Assembly (NCBI GenBank): GCA_021399435.1
Contig: JAJTUP010000003.1
Coordinates: 124,001-188,000 of the forward strand
Length of the DNA stretch: 64,000 nucleotides
Reading direction: 5' to 3'
DNA from: Diaporthe sp. PMI_573
Lineage: Eukaryota; Ascomycota; Sordariomycetes; Diaporthales; Diaporthaceae
Position numbers and translations under genes: made by a program. A model generated the notes under the pieces. The model did not search any database. It was not told the DNA's origin and saw only the letters and a list, made by a program, of their open reading frames with translations. Position 1 is the first letter of the stretch. Every line of letters starts with the position of its first letter. Positions 38,670-49,300 of the stretch are shown here, one piece after another.

Positions 38670-39485
38670 GATATCGGTGCCGCTGCAGAGGTAGGGGAGG
38701 GTAGATTTGTTCAAGAACATCAAAATGGGCTGAAACAGGTCAGGTATCCCACCTAGTTAGTAGTGCTGGGCAAAGGGGTTTCTTATCATGCCACCTTTTC
38801 TGACCAACTGCCCAAAAGGGTGACCACCCTGGATGTTATATGGGGCGCCGCACACACATCCCACCCACATGCCAGCAGCATACATACGCAGATCCAATCT
38901 TTCCCCATGCAGGTGTCCAAAATATGGGCACATAATTCTCAGGTCCGCAACAGTTGCACTGACGTGGCTTCTTATACGAAACACCCTTTGAGTCTGAAAC
39001 AATGATGACATGTATATACTTGTATGGATGACTGTAGACTTTGATAAAATCATTACTAAACCCTTAAGAGGATAAATTTATTTCTTTTTTATTCAATCTT
39101 ATAAATTTTCACTTACATTTAAAATCAGTATAGGTATACATTCATAAGAACCCACATACTTATATATATATAGAGTTGTGTAGAGATTTCAAAAACGAAA
39201 AAAAAAAAAACTAAAAAAACTTTTCAGGTATATTATACGATTATCTAGTCCGTGGATGTGTAATGGACAATCTGTTGGAATGCCTTAGACGAATCGAGTA
39301 TACAATTCGGCTAGCATACCTGACACCTCGTCTACTGGCAGGGTTAATTTGTACCTTGATGCTCTGACTCTCTGTGGACTTTACCCACTGTCCCATACTG
39401 AGAGTCAGTTTCCCTGTCATCCAATACGAGGCCGCATTGCTATGCTTATCGGCACTTCAGCGGCTCCGTTGACGAACATCAATGG
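38670..39485. promoter_or_regulatory. Shared region between two divergent AflR-like genes
   Basis: The 816-nt gap is AT-rich from about 39060 to 39240, with an A-rich tract at 39196-39230. No recognised operator was found. It may regulate both genes together. Confidence 0.4.
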
Positions 39486-40682
39486 GTGAATCCATTTGCT
39501 TTAATGTTGAGAACTGACAGCCTCCAGAGAAGAATCAAGAACCGTACGGCAACTGAAAACTGGTCAGCCATGTGCAGGGACAACAGCAGGACAGCAGCAA
39601 CCAATTTCGAGCGACAGTACGGTAGCGATATGCGCGAGTCCACATGTTGCCACTTTCCTTTCACCGGATCCACTTTGGCGGATCCATGCTTCGCTGTCGA
39701 CCAGACCTCATCGGCTTCCTTCGGCGTCGGGGCCATGGTCTCAAGCGCACTCGAAAGCAACAACGGTTACGTGGTCGAAGAGCTCGCAGGTAGCCTCGAG
39801 GAATCAAACTCCTTCACAAGCGTTGCCTCTGCCTTTACACCACCTCGAAATGGCTTCGTAAATTCGGCATCTTCATCGTTGGGGGGGATGCGGCCATGGA
39901 CGACGACGACCGTAGCCTCCTCCAATGATATCCGTCATCACCATAACAGCAGTAGCCCTCTATCTCCTCAAAATAAGGCATGCGCCGCCACCCATGAGCA
40001 GCAGCCATGCCCAAGCCCCGCGGAGACATGCAACGCGATGGCTCTCCGGACGCTGAGGAACATTCACGTGGTAGCGGACGAGTGTCTGTCCAGCACAGAC
40101 GACGGCGGACAGGGGCAACAGCAGCGGCAAGATCAGGCCCGCGAAACAGGCACAGTGCTGTCGCAGCTGGAAGACGGCCTGGCCGCGGCGACATCGATCC
40201 TCGGCTGCGGGCGCTGCGGCATGCGGCCGCAGCTGCAGCTCCTCGTGGCCACGATCCTGGAGATGCTCGTGCAGTGGTGCGGAGCCGTCGTGCGGAGCAA
40301 GGCCCCGGCCACGACGGCCCCGGACGCCCGGGCGTTCGCCCCGGACCCGTCGTGTCGGGGACGAGGGGAGCTCGTCTGCGCGCAACCGGTCACGATCGGT
40401 GCTTACCAGCTCGACAGGGGGCTCGAGGTGCCGGTGGTGGCCCACGTTGTTATGGAGAAGCTGCACAGGCTCGAAGGGCTGCTGGAGAGGCTGCTGGCGC
40501 GGATGGAGGAGTCGAACATGGCGGTTGGGTCTAAGAACGGGCACAGTCCGGCGACGTTCTCGCTGCGTGAGGTCGGCCTGCTGGAGATTATTCGAGAAAG
40601 ACTTGTGGATTGTTTAAGATGCCAGGTCGGTATGGTACGAGACGACGCGGTTCGTCTTCAGAGGAGTTCCGTCGGAGTGTAG
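39486..40682 (+). CDS. AflR-like protein lacking a DNA-binding domain, 398 aa
   Basis: An uninterrupted frame runs from the ATG at 39486. The C-terminal ~230 residues match the AflR regulatory domain: NAMALRTLRNIHVVADEC, ILGCGRCGMRPQLQLLVATI with the conserved Cys cluster, and a helical tail (MEKLHRLEGLLERLLARM). No Zn2Cys6 cluster precedes it, in the frame or in the 420 nt upstream that I read for an extra exon. The N-terminal ~150 residues are Ser/Thr-rich and unstructured-looking. It could be a co-regulator or inhibitor that pairs with the adjacent full-length AflR-type protein, or a degenerating paralogue. The start is uncertain, as internal Met codons exist. Confidence 0.75.
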   Translation: MNPFALMLRTDSLQRRIKNRTATENWSAMCRDNSRTAATNFERQYGSDMRESTCCHFPFTGSTLADPCFAVDQTSSASFGVGAMVSSALESNNGYVVEELAGSLEESNSFTSVASAFTPPRNGFVNSASSSLGGMRPWTTTTVASSNDIRHHHNSSSPLSPQNKACAATHEQQPCPSPAETCNAMALRTLRNIHVVADECLSSTDDGGQGQQQRQDQARETGTVLSQLEDGLAAATSILGCGRCGMRPQLQLLVATILEMLVQWCGAVVRSKAPATTAPDARAFAPDPSCRGRGELVCAQPVTIGAYQLDRGLEVPVVAHVVMEKLHRLEGLLERLLARMEESNMAVGSKNGHSPATFSLREVGLLEIIRERLVDCLRCQVGMVRDDAVRLQRSSVGV

Positions 40683-40823
40683 TTTCAGTGTTCGTTTTCT
40701 TGTTGTTCTGGATGTTTCGCTGGGCGAAACCACACCATTTCCATTTCGAATAGCCCTTTGCTTGTGTAGAATAGCGTCTTTCATACATGTAAATATAAGG
40801 AAACATATGGCAACATCTAGAAT

Positions 40824-43043
40824 TCAAAAGTAATTCCCAGTCCAGGCCATGTCTTCTACCCCGAACAGACAGCTATCAAGGTCAATGCCCAGATCCTGAA
40901 AGATATCCTGGAAGTCTGCGTTGGAAAAGGGCTCGTCGCAGCCCGCGAGAGGATCAACGCTGGCCTGACCAGCACCGGAAACGGAAACTAACTGCTGAGC
41001 CTCGGATATCTTTGCCGAAAGCGTCTCGAAAGTCGCAACACACTGCTGCACAGAGACGCTCAGGTGCGCATGTGCGCGCAGGGCCCGCATCGCCATCTGC
41101 CAAGACTGCGCCACGGACTGCGTGAACAGGTCGTCGGCTTGCAGCATCGAAGCAAGCAACACGGTCCCTGCCACATGGAGGTAGAACACGCGATGCCACC
41201 ACATGATGCTTCCGAGATTGGCACTTGAGTTGTGTTCCTGGTGGACGAGTTCTGTCATTTTTTGTGCGTTTTCAATGCAGAGGACGGCGCATTCCCGGAA
41301 GACCTTGTCCTTCAGGCCCTGGCCGGACAACTGGCTGGAAGAACAGTACCGTGCAAGCAAGGGTTTGAACAGGACGATCCGAGCATGGAAGAGACTAAAA
41401 AATGCGCGGTCAGCATGGCTCAGCTTTACCAGCGTGCACGCACAACTCGGTGTTGGGTTATCCTTACCGGAGTCGAAGAACCACAGCTTGTCTATACATT
41501 ACGCTTTCTGCTCTATCTGCCTGGGTTTCTTGAAATGTCTCAAGTTTCAAGTCCAGGGGGAGGCTCGCCTCCCATTTCACAATGGACTCCTCAAGCTGCA
41601 TAACAGTGCCAACACCGCTGTCATTTTCTCGACAAAGACGCGAACCAGTAAGTGCGTTGCAGTCTGGGTTGTGTGAGAGCACCGCGCGGTTAGCGATCTC
41701 ATAGAGGTCCAGGGTCTTGTTGAAGTAGGCTCTTTCTTGTGAGTTGTTTTCGCCCTGTCGTTCAGTGAGGTCGACACCTGGTGTCGTAAAAGCAACGGTA
41801 GAGACTCGTCCAGACGCCCATGAGACACTCCTACTTCCATTTTAGCCCCGCCCAATTCGATATCGTGCTTTAGAAGTACCAGTATCAGTCGGGGTGGAGA
41901 ACAGACCTATCCATGAAGACGCAACACTGCCAAAGCCGATGCCTCTGACCAGACCGCGCGTCGCTGTCGCCAGCAGAAGTCTGTGACGAGTCCAACCCAA
42001 GACTCTGCGCTGCGCGAACGGCACTCCCGACAGCCATCCAAGTCTGATGTGAATTGTTCGTGCACTGCAGGTAGCGGCTAAGGAGCAACATACACTGCAC
42101 TGCCTCTAGCGAAGCAGGCTCCCAGATGATTGCCTCGGGACACAGAAGCGCCCACGCGCGGTGGAAGTACGTCCTGCTCGTCTCTTCCCTGACCTCGCGT
42201 GCCAGAGACTCCTGCAGCTGGGTGGCCAAGGCGAAGATGGCGTTCAGCGTGCTCAGAAGGAAGCGCCCGGTTGCAGAGGAGAGATGATGGTCCCTAGACT
42301 TGCCCGCAAAGAGGGTCTGGTAGGATTCAGAGAGGCGCTGCTTGTCGACGAATGGCTCCAGCGGTTGGATGTACCTCCAATATATGTCGATGAGGGTATC
42401 TGCCTCCTCCCGCGGTGGCAAGACATTTTCGATCCCCTGGTATCTGGGGGCTGGGCGGCCGAGGAGCCCGAACAAGGGCACGTCGGCGGCGTGTGGCAAG
42501 GTCGGCCTCTCCGCGGATGGTGGCCCTAGTTTTGTCGTCACGGCCGCGTTAATGTCCCTGGCGAATCTCCCTGTGGTAGGACCTGGGGGATCAGGGCCAC
42601 AATCCTCAGACGCTGATGCTTCGAAGCTCAACGGATCTGGACTTCTCGAAACATCGTCGTGTGAAACCGAGTACCTATTTTGGGACGAGGGATCCGTGGC
42701 TGTCTCGGCCGGTGCGGCAGCTATCCCTTGGTAAGAGCAGCTTCCAAGTCTTGCCTGAACTTTGGACTTGGTACGGCAGCTACTGCAGGCTGGTAGTATG
42801 GTCAGTGGGCCGTTATATCCATATCACGGGGGCTCGATAGCGAAGGGGTAAATCAATTTCCCAGACATTGTTTTTATATCTCGCGGTGGTTTAGCCTAAC
42901 TTACCAGGACGCCCACCATCGCACTTGACCTTCTTTCTCCTGCAGCTCTCGCACGCAATAGCCACCTTACCTCTTCTTCCTGTGCTTCGGGGAGCGGCCG
43001 GCTTCGAGCTGGATGCCGGTGTGTCGGCCGATGCTCCCTTCAT
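40824..43043 (-). CDS. Zn2Cys6 transcription factor with fungal-specific domain, 651 aa
   Basis: Four exons, 43043-42905, 42789-41907, 41830-41468 and 41394-40824; phases agree. The first intron splits the zinc cluster, joining CESCRRKKVKCDGGRP to ACSSCRTKSK (PF00172); the last cysteine spacing is longer than usual. Residues about 110-420 form the fungal-specific regulator domain (PF04082): DTLIDIYWRYIQPLEPFVDK, MLLLSRYLQCTNNSHQTW, AVRAAQSLGL. It contains no long insertions. It is divergent from the MFS exporter and its ATG lies 116 bp from a 9+9-bp inverted repeat in their shared promoter, so it may regulate itself and the exporter. A third regulator in one cluster is more than usual. Confidence 0.88.
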
Positions 43044-43158
43044 CACTTGTTAGTAGATACAGCAGACTTCCTAAGGTAGAAAAAAGGGACGTCGTTAAAA
43101 ACGAGTCTTGTGGTCACTGCCATTGACGTTGGCAACATGTTTCATGGGCCCTTGACTT

Positions 43159-43189
43159 GTTCCGAGAAGCTTGGTGCAGATCTCGGAAC
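43159..43189. promoter_or_regulatory. Inverted repeat GTTCCGAGA-N13-TCTCGGAAC
   Basis: A perfect 9-bp inverted repeat in the divergent promoter of a Zn2Cys6 regulator and the MFS gene. CCG/CGG half-sites in this arrangement are typical Zn2Cys6-dimer targets. The core TCCGAG also appears upstream of the NR-PKS, the stand-alone thioesterase and the halogenase-methyltransferase. Confidence 0.55.
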
Positions 43190-43465
43190 CTCCCCTGTCA
43201 TGAGTTGTTTTGTGGGGTCAAGCCGGAGGGATCAACCAATGACATTTGAATCTACCCGAAGCTGCATCTTCCCCCTTTATTCACGGCCGACTTGACGGGA
43301 CTACGCCGGGTATTGCAAACCAGTATTTAGCCAACACCATCTTCCAGTGACTGTGTTTGGGGCCCGACGCGAAGATGATGTGTATCCAACTTGCGATAGG
43401 GCTGTTTCATAGACATCAATATCTTGTCCTCCCCTTCCCTCTTTTAACAAAGCAAGAAGCCCCGC

Positions 43466-45167
43466 ATGGCAAAGGAAAACCTCCCGGAGTCGTTCACCTC
43501 AGATGAACAAACCTTCTATCAGGGGAATGGGACAGTTGACGATCCCTTCGTGGTCGAGTGGCTTCCACAAGACCCTCAAAATCCAATGTATGTCAAACAC
43601 AAACATAGAAAAATACGCCGCACGAGCCAGCAAGATGGCATGGACCGAGCCAGGCCAACCTCAAACCTTTCCACTCTGACTGCTGTGGTATCTAGGAACT
43701 TCTCCTCCCTCAAGAAGTGGTTTATCACTTCCATAGTGACTTTATCCGTCCTGGCCATTACTCTCACGTCCTCAGCGTACTCTGGCTCCGCCAGCGTCCT
43801 TTTGGTCGAATTCGACACCAGCAGAGAACTGATCTCTCTCGGAGTCAGTCTCTTCGTCTTGGGTTTTGCCATCGGGCCGGCTTGCTGGGCACCTCTGTCT
43901 GAACTGTACGGGCGCCGAATCTTATTCATAGCCACACACGCCGTCGTCGTGGCCTTTGTCGCCGCCTCGGCCGGCGCCAACTCGATGGCATCCCTCTTGG
44001 TGTTTCGCTTCCTGGCTGGCACTTTTGGGGCTTCGCCCATGACCAACTCTGGCGGGGTCATAGCCGATCTGTTTCCTCCGTCGAAGCGAGGTATTGCCTT
44101 GTCTATCTTCGCCGCCGCCCCTTTTATGGTAATGACCGGATTGCTTCTTCTCAACAACATCTGTTACTTTCTGGTTCTTTTAAGCTGACGCCTGGGTGCT
44201 TCCAAAGGGTCCTGTTCTTGGTCCGATCCTCGGTGGTTATGTGACAATCACCGTGGGCTGGCGGTGGGTCGAGGCAGTCTGTGCTATATTCATCGCTCTG
44301 GTGGGCATCATCGGCACTCTATTTGTGCCGGAGACATACGGGCCAGTATTGATCAGGCGCCGAGCAGCAAGCCTGGCAAAGACCACAGGACAGGTCTACA
44401 TCAGTGTTCTCGATAAAAACAAGCCAAACGCCCGCCCCTCCGAAATCCTCAAGCGAACCCTCGCTCGGCCTTGGGTCCTTCTCTTTTGTGAGCCAATCGT
44501 TTTCATCGCGTCGACGTACATGGCCATCCTCTACGGCACAATCTACATGTTCCTCGGCGCCTTCAGCATTGTATACGAGCAAAAACGCGGTTGGGATGCC
44601 GGGACAGGCGGGCTCTCCTTCCTGGGCCTCGCAGTCGGGATGCTTTGCGGGCTCGCATATACCATCCTCGACAACAAGCGGTACGCCAAGCTCGGGACCA
44701 GCGCCACCCCGGAATCCCGCCTGCCGCCGGGGATGGTCGGCGCCCTGGCGTTGCCAATCGGGATGTTCGCCTTTGCCTGGACAAACAGCCCGGACATCCA
44801 CTGGGCCGTCAGCATTGTGCTCTCCGCACCCTTCGGCTTCGGTTGCGTCGGCGTGTTCCTGTCGTGCTTCAACTACCTCATGGACAGCTATACTGTCTAT
44901 GCAGCTACGGTGCTCGCGGCCAGCGCCATGTTGCGGTCGTTTTTCGGCGCCGCTTTCCCGCTGTTTGTGTCCCAGATGTATGGAGCGCTGGGCATCCACT
45001 GGGCGAGCTCTGTCCCGGCGTTTTTGACGGTGGCTTGTTTACCGTTTCCTTTTATTATGTACAAGTATGGAAGCTCTATCAGGCCCAAGTGTAAGTATGC
45101 TCAGGAGGCTGCTGAAGTTATGGCGCGCATGCGGGCACAGAGTCTGCCTCCGGGTGATGGGCGATGA
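43466..45167 (+). CDS. MFS exporter (DHA1-like), 540 aa
   Basis: Two exons, 43466-44128 and 44208-45167 (79-nt intron), join AAAPFM to GPVLGPILGG, restoring the family's helix-5 motif. A polar N-terminus of ~85 residues precedes 12 predicted membrane helices (PF07690). The loop 2-3 signature LSELYGRR and an ETYGPVLIRRRA segment after the sixth helix are typical of fungal drug:proton antiporters of the fluconazole/polyamine type. It probably exports the cluster product or protects the cell. It is divergent from the regulator at 40824-43043. The first gene copy without splicing ends prematurely, so the intron is required. Confidence 0.9.
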
Positions 45168-46339
45168 AAGTGAAGATGATAATTGCCAGTAGCAGGTCTT
45201 CCTCTAAATAGGGCTTCCTCCTGCACATGTACCGTTTTGTTACGCTTATGGAATAGAATAGACAAGACAAGTGAAACCTTTACTATATGATCTACTTTTG
45301 AGGTCATTGGAATTGTGAAAGTCTCACTTCAACTGTTGAGAACAACAGTTTGATAGCATGTCATTAAATAGCTTGATATATAGTTGCATTGTAATGATTA
45401 ATGAAATCTTTATAGAGGAAACAAATCAATGTCTTATGGTCTGATGAGTTTGATAAGTATCCTTTGATCAAACAGCGAATAGAAAACCCTGCGAGCAGTA
45501 CTACGCACAGCTGATACACGCTGTGATATGCAATACTCCAATTGGACAGCAACTGACCGAAGAAAACATGTAAATGTGGGTAAGTTCCCAAATTCTGGAG
45601 AGTGATTGGGGACCCGCCCGGTAAACCGTTCATATCAGTGTCCGTGTCTGATTTGTAGCAAACCCCGGCGCCACCGAATGACCATACACTTCCGAGCTGA
45701 TAAGCCTTCCGAGTCATTCCTGGCCTCTCCACCCAAAGCCACTCTTACCGCTCGAGTGGGCAAAGGTCGACCTGCAGTGGTTGGTGACGCGTACTGAAAG
45801 ACAATCTACAAGAAGAACCGACCCCTGCGGAGGTGCAACGTGTAAATCCACACCACCGACCGGGGCCCAAGTCCTGTGTAGCATGCTTCACGAACAGTGG
45901 GGACTCCGAGATCTTTCTCCACCACTGGACCCGTACAAATGCATGTGTAGAGATTAAGACCACCGAGAACGTGCCCGGCCATACGGATCTAAGACAGGCC
46001 CTTGGGAGACAGAGATGCGGGAAAATGATGCAGCGAAGCAGCATGCTACTGTGTAGATCACTGCCTCTTATTGCGGATAAAAGACTATCCCCGTTGAATT
46101 ATATGCTGTATTCAATATTGTCACGAGGAGCCGGCGGGAAGGCTTATTCAAAGGAAAGCTTGTTTAAATTCTGTCGTGCAAATTCAATTCAATTATTGTT
46201 CGGTTTTGTTACGATACTTTCGTGCGTCTTGAATCCCCAATATCTCCTCTCGTCTAGTCTGATATACTGCGTTTGTCCCAAATACAACTGTATCTTTACG
46301 CTACGCTAGCTGTAGACAGGTGAGGGCAGTTACGCCATC
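45168..46339. promoter_or_regulatory. NR-PKS upstream region
   Basis: This 1172-nt stretch between the MFS stop and the NR-PKS start has no supported gene. It contains two direct copies of CTTCCGAG (45689-45696 and 45706-45713) and another TCCGAG at 45905-45910. These share a core with the inverted repeat upstream of the MFS gene, so they are candidate regulator sites. Confidence 0.45.
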
Positions 46340-49300
46340 ATGTCACCGCCCACTAAGCACATCCTGCTCTTTGGAGACCAGTCCGTGGAAACACTGTCTG
46401 GTATCCAAGCGCTAGTTCGCAATTCCAAGAAAAGTCCGATGGCCAGGAGATTTCTACAGGAAGCCACCGATGTCATCCAGCTGGAGTCTAGCCGCCTCAA
46501 CAGTCAAGAACATGCATGGGATAAGCCCTTCGACTCCTTACTCGGCTTGGCCGAAGACAACAACGCCAGTTCAGGTCCTAACACCATTATTTCGACTGTT
46601 TTGATGTGTGTAGGGAGATTGGGCCAGTTGATTATGTGAGTCCGCCCAGATGACCCTGTTCCATCCAGCCTTCAAGACTCTCGATTAGCTGACTTTTAAC
46701 ATCTGGTGAAAAGAGGTGCTGAGAATGATCCGACGATACTTGGCTCCAGTTCCAACCCGATCGAAATCGTGGCACTGTGCGGCGGCCTCCTCCCCGCAGC
46801 AGCAGCAGTGGCGGCGAAGGACACAAGCGAGCTTTTTGGCTTGAGCAGACTCATCATCTCAGTGGCCTTCAGACTAGCTGCGGAGGTGCAGCGCCGGGCA
46901 GAGCTGGTCGAGGAGACAGGCCATAGCTGGGGGAGGACGTACATAGGCCTCGAAAAAGATAAGGCCCAAGAAATTCTCGATCGATTCCACGCGGCGGAGA
47001 ACATCCCGGTTCCTCGACAAGTGGCCATCGGAGTGGTAGCCGACTCGTGGCTTACGCTTGTCGGGCCACCGTCGTCGCTGCAGCGTCTCGTGGCCTGGTC
47101 GCCCGAAATAGGCGGGGCCCCGTCCCTCGAGACGAACGTCCCGGGCCCGATTCACAGCAGCTGTCTGCCGGCCATGGACACGTCAAAGATCGTCGGCGCA
47201 TCGCCCCTCCTAAAACAGGCCATCGACAACGGCTCAGCCAAAAAGGCACGCCTGTACTCGCCGGGCTCGTGCAAGGAGTACACACACTCGACGCTGGGCC
47301 CACTGCTCGAGGAGATGGTTGAGGATATTGCGCACAATGTGTTGCACGTGTCGAAGGTCATTCAGGACTGTGTGGATCTGTTGGATAGAACGAGCTCCTA
47401 CAAGCTGTCGGTGATGGGCCCAACTAATCACCTGGCTGCTATGAAGAAGGCGCTCAAGTTGCGGGCCATCTCGTTCGAGACGACGGACCCGTTAACTGGC
47501 ACAGAAGAGACAGGTGAGGCTGGTGATGCGACACGTGGCGGATCCGATCTTATCGCGGTCGTGGGAATGTCGGGAAGATTCCCCGGAAGTGATTCGGTCG
47601 AGGCCTTCTGGGAGGACCTCGTCGCCGGCAAATGCCAGGTCCAGGAGATCCCCAAGAGCCGCTTCGACCTTGACACCTACTTCGACCCAACGGGCGAGAA
47701 GAAGAACTCGACAGCAGCAAGGCACGGGTGTTTCCTAGACAGGCCGGGAATGTTCGACCACCGTCTCTTCAACATCTCGCCGCGCGAGGCGGCACAGATG
47801 GACCCTGCCCACCGCCTGCTGCTGACCATCGGCTACGAGGCGCTCCAGCAGGCCGGGTACAACCCACAGGGCTCGGGGTCGGGCCTGGCGTCCGGCAGCT
47901 CGCGCATAGCCACATACTTTGGGCAGGCCGCGGACGAGTGGCAGGAGATACTCAACCAGAAGGGCGCCGACATCTACTACGTGCCGGGGTTCTCGCGGGC
48001 TTTCGGGCCGGCGCGATTGCACTACCAGTACAAGTGGAGCGGGCCGTCGTACGCACTGGACTCGGCGTGCTCGACCAGCGCCACGGCCGTCAGCCTGGCG
48101 TGCGACGCGCTCACCGCCCGCGAGTGTGACACGGCCCTCGCGGGCGGCGCCTCGGTGCTCACCTCGCCCAACACCTTCTCGGGGCTGAGCCGGGCGGGCA
48201 TGCTGTCGACCACTGGCGGCTGCAAGACCTACCACGACGACGCGGATGGGTACTGTCGTGCCGAGGGCGCCGGGGTCGTCGTGCTCAAGCGGCTCGAGGA
48301 TGCGCTGCGCGAGAACGACAATGTGCTTGCTGTGATCCGAGGCTCGGCTCGCACGTATAGCGCCGCAGCGTCTTCGATGACGCATCCCAGCGCTGAGGCC
48401 CAGGAGGACACGTACCACAAGGTCCTGCGGCAGTCGTGTCTGTCTGCGGACGAGATTGCTTATGTGGAGATGCACGGGACGGGCACTCAGGCCGGTGATT
48501 TCGAGGAGATGGCGTCGGTGTCGTGCCTGTCGCGCAACAGGACGAGGGACAACCCGTTGACGGTTGGTGCTGTGAAAGCGGCCGTTGGCCATGGTGAAGG
48601 TGTAAGTTGTCCATTATGAGTCCCTTCCTATCATCAAGGTCACACATATAGAAAGATTTGTGTGTGCAGAGTCTCGCTAACACGAACATGCTGTTGTAGG
48701 CTTCGGCTGTCACCTCCCTTATCAAGGTCATAATGATGCTCCGGGAGCGACAAGTACCTCCTCAACCAGGGGCGCCTTTCACACTCAACCGCAAGTTTCC
48801 TCCTCTGAGCGACATCAATATCAAGATCGCAACTAAGCCGGGGGCACTGAAACCAAGCCCAAAGGGTGACAAGAAGATCAAGGCACTGGTCAACAGTTTT
48901 GATGCATCTGGAGGCAACGTGACGCTGGCGGTCCAAGAGCCGCCTCCACGTCCGACAGCGATAAAGCCAGCAGATCCCCGGGGGTGGCATGTGGTTGCGG
49001 TGTCGGCACGGTCCGCCTACTCGCTGCAGCAGAACCGGATTAGACTGCTGGACTATCTGGAAAGCCGGCCCGAGACGAAACTCGCGGACCTGGCTTACTC
49101 CACCACGGCGAGGAGGATTCATGAACCTCTGCGATGCGCCTACACCGGCTCGTCGACGGGTGATATATTGCGGCAGATTCGTAAGGATGTTCAAGACCAT
49201 CAACAACAGGAGGCTACCTCGGTCTCATCAGGCTCCAGGACAGTCACCACCACCCGCAGATCGAGGAACCGAAGCCTCATCTTCCTCTTCACCGGGCAGG

